NCBI GenBank assembly: GCA_934045075.1
Contig: OW203745.1
Coordinates: 15,558,768 to 15,622,767 of the forward strand
Origin: Yponomeuta sedellus
Lineage: Eukaryota; Arthropoda; Insecta; Lepidoptera; Yponomeutidae
Direction: 5' to 3'
DNA length: 64,000 nucleotides
The notes under the pieces were generated by a model. That model had not been told where the DNA came from and searched no databases. It worked only from the letters and a program-made list of their open reading frames with translations. Positions 54,255-64,000 of this stretch are shown here, piece by piece. The first letter of the stretch is position 1. Each line of letters begins with the position of its first letter. The position numbers were made by a program, and so were the translations under genes.

Positions 54255-55050
54255 TCTTCTTCAGGCTATATTAGTCCACTGCTGGACATAGCCCTCCCCT
54301 AATGAGCGCCATAGCGCCCTGTCTTCAGCTTGGCGCATCCAGCATCTGCCTGCAGATTTTCGGAGATCGTCATCCCACCTAGTCGGAGGGCATCCTACAC
54401 TACGTTTGCCGAGTCGCGGTCTCCACTCAAGAACGCGTTTACTCCAACGGTTGTCGGTTCTTCGCGAGATATGGCCAGCCCACTGCCACTTCAGCTTGCT
54501 GATTCTCTGAACTGTGTCGATAACTTTGGTTCTCTGTCGGACTCTAAGGCTAATGCATTGAATTCTACATAAAAAGTCACGCCACAGCCAAAATGTGTAT
54601 TTTCAAAAATCTTGCTACATTCAATTCGAATGAGACAATAAAGGTCTAATGGCTCTGTCGAGTTATCTTATCTTATTTTCTTTTGCCTTCGAATATTTTG
54701 CGTCTGCGCTTTCAATTCGCATGGGCGTGAATCGGCTCCCAGATTGGCAACTCGTCGTTGATATTACAAAATGTACTAATATGTCATAATAATTAATTAT
54801 GTGATGTGTGGTGTCGGCCTAGAGAATAGCACCAGCCCAAATTCTTCCCGCGGGTGTCGTAAAAGGCTACTAAGGGACACAAACCGTGGGTATGCAGCAG
54901 CGCCCCCTGCAGTACAATTCCACCAAACTGCGATCCCCAATCCGCATACCCAGCGTGGGGATTATGGGCATTACCACCCAATGATGGCACAACCTTGCGC
55001 TATGGCGCTCATTACGGGAGGGCTGTGTCCAGCAGTGGACTAATATAGCC
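54255..55050 (-). mobile_element. Retrotransposon fragments (R-a and relatives)
   Basis: 54255-54420 is a minus-strand R-a end (CAGGCTATATTAGTCCACTG, CACCTAGTCGGAGGG) continuing to 54560 as antisense RT-like text. 54805-55050 is a plus-strand piece (GTCGGCCTAGAGAATAGCAC, GCGCTATGGCGCTCATTACG) ending in AGTGGACTAATATAGCCTG. No open gene. Confidence 0.6.
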
Positions 55051-55399
55051 TGAAGAAGACGTCCTAAAACATGATTTTTTTTCATCTCACACTACATAAA
55101 AATGTAGAATTGCAAGGCATAAGCCTTAGAGTCGTATACGAATAATTTGCGAAAAAAGTGAGAATTGGCTCCCTAATTTGTTACACCTTGTATGAACCAG
55201 TTGTACAAATAAATTTACTTGGTGTAAAACGCTTCGTACCCACTAAGCTCGACTCATAACTCCTTGTCGAGTTAAGTTGTTTGCTTATCGATTCGATGGG
55301 CAATTTATTACTGGCCAGCCCCCTTGCTCGACCGGGCGAGTGCGATCACGGTGCAGGGCTATTACGAGTCTAGAACGACTTAGGGCCATATCAAGGACA

Positions 55400-56519
55400 C
55401 GCACACAAGGATAGTGTGGGAGGAGGCGCAGGATGCTATCGGGGTTTTCTGTGACCTTTCTAAAGCTTTTGATTGTGTAGATAAAACGCTCCTTTGTAAA
55501 TTGAACAGATACGGTCTCAGTAATGGATTTCTAGGTCTTCTTCGATCATATTTAGCAGAGTTCAGAAAGTTGACATAAATAGGGTTAAGTCTTCTGGATC
55601 TGATGTTAAAATAGGAGTTCCTCAGAGTTCTATTTTGGGGCCTTTCCTCTTCTTAGTATATGTAAATGATCTGCCCCACCTATTCTCTAATTTTTAAAAT
55701 CAAGAGAGGTCAATCTAATCTAGACGATGTAAACAAAGCCCTTTCTAAAGTGTTAAACTGGTTTACTGTAAACAATCTCATGTTGAATGCGAAAAAGACA
55801 AAATGTATAAAGTTTTCATTGCCCAGTGTAAAAAAGTGGACACAAGTTTAATTATAGCTGGTGACAGACTAGACTTAATAGAGTCCACGGTGTTTTTAGG
55901 TATTACAATAGACTCGAAACTGCAATGGGGTCCACACATAAAAAATCTAGCGGGTAGGTTAAGTTCAGCCGCATTTGCAGTTAGAAAAATTAGGCAACTT
56001 ACAGATGTGTCAACTGCGAGGCTTGTATATATCAGTTATTTTCACAGTATTATGTCATATGGTTTGTTATTACGGGGTCGTGCGGCAGATATAGAAACAG
56101 TTTTTATTCTACAAAAAAGGACTGTTAGAGCTGTCTACAATTTACCTACCAGGCAATCGCTACGGGATATTTTCAAGGAAATAGGAATTCTAACGCTGGC
56201 CTGCCAATATATATTCGATAACATAATGTACGTACGAAAAAACATAACAACATTTAAATTAAACAGGGATATCCATAACGTAAATACTAGGAACAGAAAC
56301 AAAGTTGCTTTATCTAAATTCAGATTAGCCAAGGTAAATGCATCTTTTGTAGGACTAAGTGTACGTTTTTACAATAAAATTCCAGAACATATTCTATCCC
56401 TGCCTGAAAGCAAATTTAAAAATGTCATTAAAAACGCGCTGTGTAAAAAGGCCTATTATAGAATAGATGACTATAAATTATGTAAGCCCTTGGCAGTAGA
56501 CCAATTCCACAACGAGTAA
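55400..56519 (+). pseudogene. 5'-truncated, frameshifted non-LTR retrotransposon (Jockey/CR1-like RT)
   Basis: Frames read RT motifs in order: FCDLSKAFDCVDKTLLCKL near 55445, IGVPQSSILGPFLFLVYVND near 55610, then WFTVNNLMLNAKKTKCIKF, and from 55803 a 238-codon frame (STVFLGITIDSKLQWGPHI ... RTVRAVYNL ... FYNKIPEHILSLP). The segment expected to hold the (Y/F)ADD catalytic box is missing between VYVND and the thumb, and there are at least two frame changes. It is dead as a polymerase. The clade is inferred from motif style. Confidence 0.8.
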
Positions 56520-57085
56520 ATCATAGTTATTAAATAAATATTTTATATGCAGCAACCGAATCACTGCAATCCTCAGTGTTAGTTATGTCATATTTTAAGT
56601 TTGTACAGACGACGTGATTGCACATTAGTAAATATATCATACATTCTATAACTGACAAAAACTTAATCTGCAGGTTTGCTAAAGGTCATTCGAATGGTGG
56701 CGTGGTGGCCGGGTCATCTATCTCCCTCCAAAATGGTTGAGACTGATGATGGCTGACCTCTGCGTTATGCTCGTGAACGAGTGCTGTTCATGTGTCTGGC
56801 CGCAGCACTTGTCATGTTTTCACGGCCTATGTAAAAAATAATAATTTAATAATGCCTTAGCATTTAAAGTTATTAATGGCAATCATGGAATCTTATGCGT
56901 ATAGGTGGTATCTAATGTATTAGATTTAAGAGGACTTGAGAAAAGATGGTCAGAGTGGAGTTTTTTTTCCTGCTGCCTTTTTCTCCACTACATTATGGCC
57001 CGAAGGCGGCGGCTTTCACTTTCATGTTACATTGTACTTTGCCATTCGGCAAACAGAATGTAAATTCTTTACGTTAAAATAAATT
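56520..57085 (+). mobile_element. LINE 3' UTR-like sequence
   Basis: 56930-57085 (CAGAGTGGAGTTTTTTTTCC, ATGTAAATTCTTTACG, then AATAAATTGAATTGAAT) looks like another LINE 3' end with a short AT-rich tail; a reverse copy of its end is at 18745-18790. Confidence 0.5.
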
Positions 57086-57099
57086 GAATTGAATAGAAA

Positions 57100-57425
57100 G
57101 AAACAAATAGCCCATATATGTACCATTGCGGGGCACAGGCCTTCTCACAGAGAGAGAGAGAGAGAGAGAAGGAGAGAGAGAGAGTATGGGCTTAGTTAAT
57201 AAGCATACCCACCATGGATTGGCAATTTTTAAGCGCTGAGGTATGTATTATGTTACAGTCAAAACTCTTAAATGGTCAAAACTAGTTTGGGTTTTGACCA
57301 TTTAAGAGTTTTGACTGTAACATATACATACCTCAGTAAATATTTCAGACACTCAGCTTTCCTCAGGATCTTTTCCTTCACATTCTCTCCTTTCCTTCCT
57401 CAGCAAGATTGCTAAGATCATTGGT
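57100..57425 (+). repeat. Family I repeat with (GA)n microsatellite and nested hairpin
   Basis: (GA)n-rich tract at 57150-57184. 57249-57282 and 57291-57324 are exact 34-bp inverted arms (TATGTTACAGTCAAAACTCT start) around TAGTTTGG, inserted between GCGCTGAGGTATGTAT and TACATACCTCAG of family I. Confidence 0.8.
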
Positions 57426-57667
57426 ACATGACAGGCTATGTTATTTTTTTTTATCAGGCCGGGAATACGAGTACTACTTGGGTTTTCAGAACGACGTTAT
57501 TAGTCAATTAATTCACAATTTAATCAGTTGTTATATTATAAAATATTCTAAAGTATGATATCTATCTTCGATATGATATCTTCGTCGATAAGCCACACAG
57601 CTAATTGTGCCATTCAGTGGTTGGCCAAGTATTGAGTGAACGAGTAAACAAGCTTAAGAGCCTCATT

Positions 57668-60600
57668 ATGTTCCTGAAGTGCATCTTATTTACCTTGTGC
57701 TTCCTGCATAGTGGCTATTGTAAGTGCTTGTTTACATATTGTTTGCATTGCACAGAGTGACATATTATATGAGTTTTATTTTTATTTTTAATGGAATAAC
57801 CCGAGCTAAGGACAATTTTTAAAAAACTTATTTTGAGGCTAAAAATTCCACCCATGCCGGGATTCGAACCCACGACCTCTGGCTATCCGTGCCAGCGCTC
57901 TTTCCAACTGAGCCAATGGGCGAATCAGTGAAATTTCGAACCTCTACAATATTCTATTACGTACAGGCAGCGACAACATAGGTTTTTGAAAAATGGTCCT
58001 TAGCACAGGTTAGTGCATTAAAAATAATATAATCATCTATTTAAATAAACCTGCAATCTCGTTTCAAGGCAACTTCGGCCCATTCGCCCAGGACTACGGT
58101 TATGTAGACGTGAGGGAAGGTGCGCATATGTTCTACTGGCTGTTCTACACCACGGCACCAGTGACCAACTATACGGAGAGGCCCCTGGTGGTATGGCTGC
58201 AAGGGGGTCCAGGCGGTTCTTCAACCGGCATCGGGAACTTCGAGATTCTCGGGCCTCTGGACTTGACCCTACAAGAGAGGGATTACTCGTGGGTACGTTA
58301 AAGGGTATGTGCGCTCGTAGCCTAGTGAAACCAAGTGATTGGAATCAATCACTTAGGTTAAGCAACAGCAGGCGCTGTCAGGTACCGGATAGGTGACTAC
58401 CGCTAGTGGCATATTTTCCGAGCGCTTCCGTGCTTCGCAAGGCACGTTAAGCCGTTGGTGCCGGCTGTCCTGTAATAGCAGTCGTTAAGCTAAGTCGGAG
58501 GCCTTATGGGAGGCTTGATAATTTCTGACAGTAAGGCTTATCACTGTCTTACAATCCTCCACCAACCCGGACTCGGCCCCCGTGGTGGGGTATGGCATAA
58601 CCTACCTGCGATGCAGGAAGAGACCCGTGCCTCACCAGTGGGGATATACAGAGGGTTGGCCAGAGCTAACATCCCTAGCCAGGAACAGAGGTAAACGGAA
58701 AGCCCTTGTGTCAGCCCCACATATAGGAGTTAAGGGAACAAAAAAGAAGAACGTGAAGATGATTGAGACAGCTTCCGAGTGGTCCTTCTAACCATCTGAC
58801 AATTAAGGTGTCACTGGACACAGCCCAAAACATCTCATTACTTCGATATCGATATCAACCCTTGTACGTCCCCACTGATGGGGCATGGGTATCTTCCTGC
58901 ATCGCAGGAAAGTTAGATCACACTCCAGCACTGGGGCCGAGTCCGGGTTGGCGGAGGATTGTAAGACAGTGGTATGACTTACTGTCAGAAGTTATCAAGC
59001 CTCCCATAAGGCCTCTGACATGGCTTAACGACTGCCGTTAATGACAGCCTCAGGTCTACTCTCAAGTTAATTTTAGTGTTTCGTAGCGGGCCGAGGGGGT
59101 CTTATTTATAAAAAGACGATTCCTTAAAACACTCTTCAGAGTCAGATTAAATAGTCTGTGGTAAAGGAAAAGACGTAACCACACAGTCATTATTTAATAC
59201 TGACGTAATACTTACGGCCTCGGTGGCGCAGCGGCTTGGCACGCTGACTGTACAACCGAAGGTCTCGGGTTTGATCCCCGGCCGGGTCAAACCAAGAAAA
59301 TTTTTTAGTTTCTTGGATGTTATCTATGTATTTATTGTATTAAATCTATCGTCGAATTAGCACCTATAACACAAGCCATTTAGTTGTACTTAGTATAGGG
59401 CTAACGAGATCTGTGTAATACGTCCATGAATATATATATTTTTTTAAATACTGCCTTTTTTAGGTTAACAACTTCAACGTATTGTTCGTGGACAATCCGG
59501 TCGGGACCGGCTTCAGCTACGTCGATGACTTCTCGTTCCTCACAACGACCAACGAACAAATTGGTAAGTCCTAATGGTTCTGAACCTGATGCTGTATATC
59601 CACCCTTGTATTTCCCCATGGTTGGGGCACGGGTCTCTTCCTGGATCGCAGGAAGGGCAGGCCATACTCCACCAGGGGGCTAAGTCCAGGTTGGTGGAGG
59701 ATTGTAAGACAATGGCGGGCCTTACTGTTAGAAGTTACCAAGCCGCCCATAAGGCTCCGACACGGCTTAACGACTGCCAATACATGACAGCCGGCACCAA
59801 GTGCTTAGCGTGCGAATAGAAGTACGGAAGCGCTCGGAAAAAATGCCACTAGCGGTAGTCACGAGATGGTCACCTATCCAGTACGTAGTACAAGTTATTG
59901 ATTCCAATCATTCGGTTCCGCTAGGCCACGAGCGCTTCTCACCTTCGCTTCAAGAATATTCTTATCTTATTCTTACACCTGTGAGTAAGTGCCTTACAAC
60001 TGTTTCAATATTGCAGCTGATGACTTTGTCAACCTCATGCGGGGCTTTTACGCCAATCATACCGAGTTTGAAGGAGTCCCTCTTTACATCTACGGACAAT
60101 CGTACGGGGGGAAGATGGCCGTCGATATGGGCTTAAAAATTAATGAGGTAAGTTGGTGCCCTCGCTAAGTGTGAAAGAAACCTGAAGTATCTATATGTCG
60201 TAGGCAATTAGTAAAAACTATTTACAATTATTGACGTGGTGAGTATAGCAGCTTGAAGAAAAAAAAAACGTCTAAGTGTCTGACGTGTTCATATACCCCT
60301 GCGCTTGAAATTGCCAAATTGCTCTCTGAGATGAAGTATACGTAAAAAAAAGTTAGTGCTCACTGAAGTGACATATATCCTTTGCAAATCCTCGTAAAAG
60401 AAATGTTACTACTTTTCAAAGAAGCAAAGGATTTTTAGTATATTCATACGTGTTGCTTGCGCTACTATTCTGTAACAGCTTTAGAGAAAAATTATTGCAG
60501 TTTAATATTTTTTCCACCGAACCGAAAGCCTCGCATAATGACAAGAACACCAGAAGAAACTATGCACCAATTTTAATTGTAAACAATGGGAAACTGCATT

Positions 60601-62135
60601 CATTCGATGAACCTTTGTCGCTGCGGAGGCGAATAAAACCGGCACTGCTACTATCAAAGAGCCAATGTACTCTGTGGAGCCAACGTATTATTAATAAGAC
60701 AAGCATGTTACATATCCTATCACAGAAGACAACCTTACTGCGATGTAGAAGGACAATAGCGCCATCTAGTGAACAAAATGTATACTAAAACATTCAAAGA
60801 AACTGCTGTCTTACTTTTTCAGGCCGAAGCGAACGGCACTATATCGTCGAACCTCCGAGGGATTGCTATGGGCAACGCTTGGATATCCCCCGTGGACGCC
60901 ACTCTGACCTGGGGACCGCTTCTGCTTGCTGCTGGCCTGGTGGAGCAAAGCGGGTACTTATGTGTTGTATAATGCCACCAAGAATAAAATAAAGTAAATA
61001 AATTGGACTTTATTCATCACTCAAGATCAAAGTACAGAAGTTTCTATATAAATCGCTTAAAATCGGTGCGTGATGAAAAGGGTGAGGCTCAATATGATTG
61101 CCGTTTTACAGACTCTGCATGTATATGATATCAGATCACATAATGCACTCACAAACCGAGAAATATAAGTATAGTTTTTAAAGAATTTATTAGTTAATGT
61201 GGCGTTACAGGTAATAATTTCTAGGTGTCTGAGCACCTAAATTACGTCTGAAGGTAGATAAATAAAGAAGGTAGCATAGCTTGTATAAAAAATCAAAGAA
61301 ACCTGAACAAGAATGCTAAAGAAAAGAGTTCAGTTAAAATATACAGAAGAAACGTCACGAGAGAAAGTAAGCTGAAAAAGAAGTCTAATCGAACTAAGAC
61401 TCAGAATTTTTAATTCGTGTCAGAATTAATCTGAGAGCTAAAGATAACAGATGTAGAGTCGGTTTACCCTTAGTTAAGCCGTTGGTGCCGGCTGTCAAGT
61501 AATGGCAGACGTTAAGCCATGTCAGAGGCCTTACGGGCGGCATGATAACTTCTGACAGTAAGGCCCGCCACTGTCTTACAATCCTCCACCAACCCGGACT
61601 TGGCCCCCGTGGTGGAGTGTGGCCTAACCTTCCTGCGATGCAGGAAGAGACACATACAAGGGTTGATATCGATTCTTATTTTCCATTGGTGCAATCTTCT
61701 TTAACCTGTAGCCACCGAATAATGAGTGTAGGTCTCGTCTATGCACGCCGTTCTGAAATATTATTGACACATGTGTACATTCATACATACATAACCTCAC
61801 GCCTTTATCCAAGAGGGGTAGGCAGAGACCAGGGACTGCCACTTGCCACGATCCTGACAGATCATTTTCGCTTCATCAACGTTCATAAGTCGTTGCATGG
61901 ACACATGTGTATGCAAATAAATGTATCTTTATCCTTATTTGGTTGACTAGGTACGAAGAGATCCAGCAATACGCCCAAGAGGCCGAGAGATTGTTCAACG
62001 AGGAACAGTACGTGGCGTCCACTAACGCGTGGGCCGCCACCCAGAGGGCAGTGTTCAGGGGCACCGGAAGCGTCGACTTCTACAACATATTGACCAAGAT
62101 GCCTATCAACTCGCCGGACACTAGGTCCGATTTCG
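57668..62135 (+). CDS. SCPEP1-like serine carboxypeptidase, 5' six exons (continues past the window)
   Basis: Exons: 57668-57719, 58069-58292, 59464-59563, 60017-60147, 60823-60953, 61951-62135; all GT-AG and in phase. A signal peptide (MFLKCILFTLCFLHSGY) is followed by FGPFAQDYGYVDVREGAHMF and the substrate-binding block WLQGGPGGSSTGIGNFE, then GPLDLTLQERDYSW and LFVDNPVGTGFSYVDDF. The nucleophile Ser is in YGQSYGGKMA. The residue before it is Gln, where peptidase family S10 normally has Glu that binds the substrate C-terminal carboxylate. Exon 6 reads YEEIQQYAQEAERLFNEE. The Asp and His of the triad would be in later exons, which are absent: no acceptor or coding signal is seen between 62136 and 64000. 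A lysosomal or secreted carboxypeptidase is likely. Confidence 0.9.
57775..58025 (-). mobile_element. SINE family A in carboxypeptidase intron 1
   Basis: CATGCCGGGATTCGAACCC, GCCAGCGCTCTTTCCAACTG and GTACAGGCAGCGACA; a short inverted return (TAGGTTTTTGAAAAATGG) follows. Confidence 0.7.
58310..59050. mobile_element. Two 5S-headed SINEs in opposite orientation (carboxypeptidase intron 2)
   Basis: 58312-58660 is sense (CAAGTGATTGGAATCAATC, AGGTTAAGCAACAGCAGGCG, CCGGATAGGTGACTACCGC). 58855-59040 is reverse 3' body (CATCGCAGGAAAGTTAGATC, GTTATCAAGCCTCCCATAAG). Confidence 0.75.
59213..59458 (+). mobile_element. SINE family D abutting carboxypeptidase exon 3
   Basis: tRNA-like head GCCTCGGTGGCGCAGCGGC with B-box GGGTTTGATCCCC, tail GCTAACGAGATCTGTGTAAT, ending TTTTTTTAAATA. 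The exon 3 acceptor CTGCCTTTTTTAG starts only a few bases later. Confidence 0.8.
59590..59950 (-). mobile_element. 5S-headed SINE (carboxypeptidase intron 3)
   Basis: Reverse copy: GGTTGGGGCACGGGTCTCTT at the left and CCAATCATTCGGTTCCGCTA (head complement) at the right. Confidence 0.7.
60148..60822. other. Carboxypeptidase intron 4
   Basis: A family I scrap lies near 60260-60330. A 112-codon frame (60450-60788) has low-complexity composition and no family resemblance; I treat it as chance. Confidence 0.45.
60954..61950. other. Carboxypeptidase intron 5 with two repeat fragments
   Basis: 61470-61670 is a sense 5S-headed SINE body (GCCGTTGGTGCCGGCTGTCA to CACATACAAGGG). 61790-61905 is a minus-strand R-b fragment (TAACCTCACGCC, GACTGCCACTTGCCACGATC). 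Confidence 0.65.
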
Positions 62136-63055
62136 GTAAGTCAGCCAGATCTTGAAATGTCAGTGCGGTTAATATGTTAACAGTATGTACAACTTGAGCG
62201 GCTTGAAAACTTCTGACAGTAAGACCAGCCACTAGTCTTGCAAGCCTCCGCAAATCCGGACTTGGCCCCGTGGTGGAATTGGTATTATGGCCAATACCTT
62301 CCTCTGGGAAGAGACCCGTGCCCCTCGGTGGGGACATAATGAGTTGATGATTATGATGATGTTAAACTATTATATAAACTAATACGACACACGTAATCGG
62401 CGGCGGCGCAAATAATTTCTAATTAGATGTATATTTACGAATAAAAAGTACTTGCCTTATCTGGAGCTATCTTATCCCAGAATGCTGACAACATTCCACA
62501 ACATTCGATGTTGGTAGCAGTATATTTTGGAGCCGGTGCCCAAAATGTATGCGCTGGTCTTGTAACTTGGCACCGACACCAATCTATACTATACATAATA
62601 CCAACATCGAATTTAAAAGTATTATTTGCTTCAACTATTTCTTACTTTTTAGAGCTGGTGGTGTTTAGAAGTCGGTTTTTTCTTTTCATTTAAAAATATT
62701 TCACTATTTTGGTGATTATTTCTGTGACTCCGCGAAACCATCTTTTCTGAAAGCTAATGCACAAGTCACTATAAAACACAAACAAAAATCGCTTCAAGTG
62801 TGCCTTTGAAATTAGAAGAGTTTTCTCGATTTCTGCAGGATCTCATCGTCAGATCCTAACTTAGTCACTTTGGGACCACCTGTGAAGACTACCCTTTAAA
62901 AAAAGCGCTTTGCGTCTTGCGTCTTCGAGTAATCGGTGAAACTACATTAAAAAAAAGGTCTTGACAAATAGGCGTTACGACAGTATCAGAAACAAAGATT
63001 TAATGACTTTAGGGAAAAAATCATATTAAAAGGTTTTAAAACACTGATTTATTAA
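62136..63055. other. Carboxypeptidase intron 6 start
   Basis: 62190-62345 is a variant-2 5S-headed SINE body (GCCACTAGTCTTGCAAGCC). The rest is non-coding. No further exon found. Confidence 0.55.
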
Positions 63056-63056
63056 A

Positions 63057-64000
63057 AGGTTTTAAAACCCGTGCTAAGAACAAATTTGAAAACCTATTTA
63101 GAGGGTAATTTTTTTTTTAAATCTGTCCTTAGCACGGGTTAGTGCATTAAAAATAAAAATAGTATAATCATGTGGGTACAATGATATCGTTCCGATGTAA
63201 AACCTAACTGCAAAGTAGGTAGTCGGGGCTGTAAGTGATGCAATCTACTTCACCCAGATGTCGCTGCCTGTACGTAATACAGAGAATAGTGTAAAGAGGT
63301 TCGAAATTTCACTGATGCAGGTGAGTCGCCCATTGGCTCAATTGGTAGAGCACTGGCACGGATAGCCAGAGGTTGCGGGTTCGAATCCCGGCATGGGTGA
63401 AACTTTTAACCTCTAAATAGGTTTTTAAATTTGTCCTTAGCACGGGTTAGTGCATTAAAAATAAAAATAGTTTAATCATGTGGGTACAGTGATATCGTTC
63501 CGATGTAAAACCTAACTGCAAAATAGGTAGTCGGGGCTGTAAGTGATGCAATTTGCTTAAGCCAGATGTCGCTGCCTGTACGTAATACAGAGAATAGTGT
63601 AAAGAGGTTCGAAATTTCACTGATGCCGGTGAGTCGCCCATTGGTTCAATTGGTAGAGCGCTGGCACGGATAGCCAGAGGTTGCGGGTTCGAATCCCGGC
63701 ATGGGTGAAATTTTTAGCCTCTAAATAGGTTTTTAAATTTGTCCTAAGCACGGGTTAGTGCATTAAAAATAAAAATAGTTTAATCATGTGGGTACAGTGA
63801 TATCGTTCCGATGTAAAACCTAACTGTAAAGTAGGTAGTCGGAGCTGTAAGTGATGCAATTTGCTTAAGCCAGATGTCGCTGCCTGTACGTAATACAGAG
63901 AATAGTGTAAAGAGGTTCGAAATTTCACTGATGCCGGTGAGTCGCCCATTGGCTCAATTGGTAGAGCGCTGGCACGGATAGCCAGAGGTTGCGGGTTCGA
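63057..64000 (+). repeat. Tandem array of the 308-bp SINE A unit, running off the window
   Basis: Three plus-strand units with GGTTCGAATCC at about 63378, 63685 and 63993 (periods 307-308). Each tRNA-like head (CCCATTGGCTCAATTGGTAG, GCGGGTTCGAATCCCGGC) is followed by the same tail (CTCTAAATAGGTTTTTAAAT, ATCATGTGGGTACAGTGATA). The first 60 bp again form a small foldback. Same unit as 14570-16535. Confidence 0.9.

Noticed and set aside
60450..60788. 112-codon frame in carboxypeptidase intron 4
   Set aside because: Ordinary composition for chance ORFs, no motif, and it ends just before the true exon 5, which is in a different frame.

Overview
The window is AT-rich and intron-rich animal DNA packed with short repeats. 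It most likely comes from a moth or butterfly: it carries Helitron-like elements with the 5' start TCCTACTAATATT and a CTAGT 3' end, several tRNA-headed SINEs, 5S-rRNA-headed SINEs, and three typical insect multi-exon secretory genes. The species call is inference from repeat style and gene content, not a search result.

Layout. (1) 1153-11349, plus strand: a nine-exon vanin/biotinidase-like nitrilase gene whose three catalytic residues all appear to be replaced. A tandem array carrying five GGGACTTTCC motifs lies upstream. (2) 13642-44449, minus strand: a seven-exon secreted S1 serine protease of brachyurin (crab collagenase) type, with Gly189/Asp226. Its 285 codons are spread over 30.8 kb. 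Its introns hold a tRNA-Leu(CAG) gene, a large inverted array of a tRNA-headed repeat, and (3) a complete Polinton/Maverick at 23865-40332. (4) 44.5-57.6 kb: intergenic repeats and a broken LINE. (5) 57668-62135, plus strand: six exons of a SCPEP1-like serine carboxypeptidase; the 3' part lies beyond the window. (6) 63.1-64.0 kb: a tandem array of the tRNA-headed repeat that runs off the end.

The Polinton is the centrepiece. It is 16,468 bp, has 135-bp terminal inverted repeats that read as identical, and is bounded by a perfect 6-bp duplication (AAGTGT). Every core gene reads open: protein-primed DNA polymerase B, DDE integrase with a C-terminal chromodomain, packaging ATPase, adenain-type protease, a major capsid candidate, a minor capsid candidate and a PLA2-like protein. 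Three further conserved-looking ORFs are present. Nine genes sit head to tail on the minus strand from the right end inward. The polymerase and two small nuclear-looking proteins are on the plus strand from the left. Both small plus-strand genes appear spliced, and one was partly duplicated with a stop in the second copy. The identical TIRs and open frames suggest a recent insertion that could be capable of replication and virion formation.

Gene models come from reading splice sites, phases and protein family motifs by eye. Exon phases close exactly in all three host genes. Repeat boundaries are approximate unless stated.
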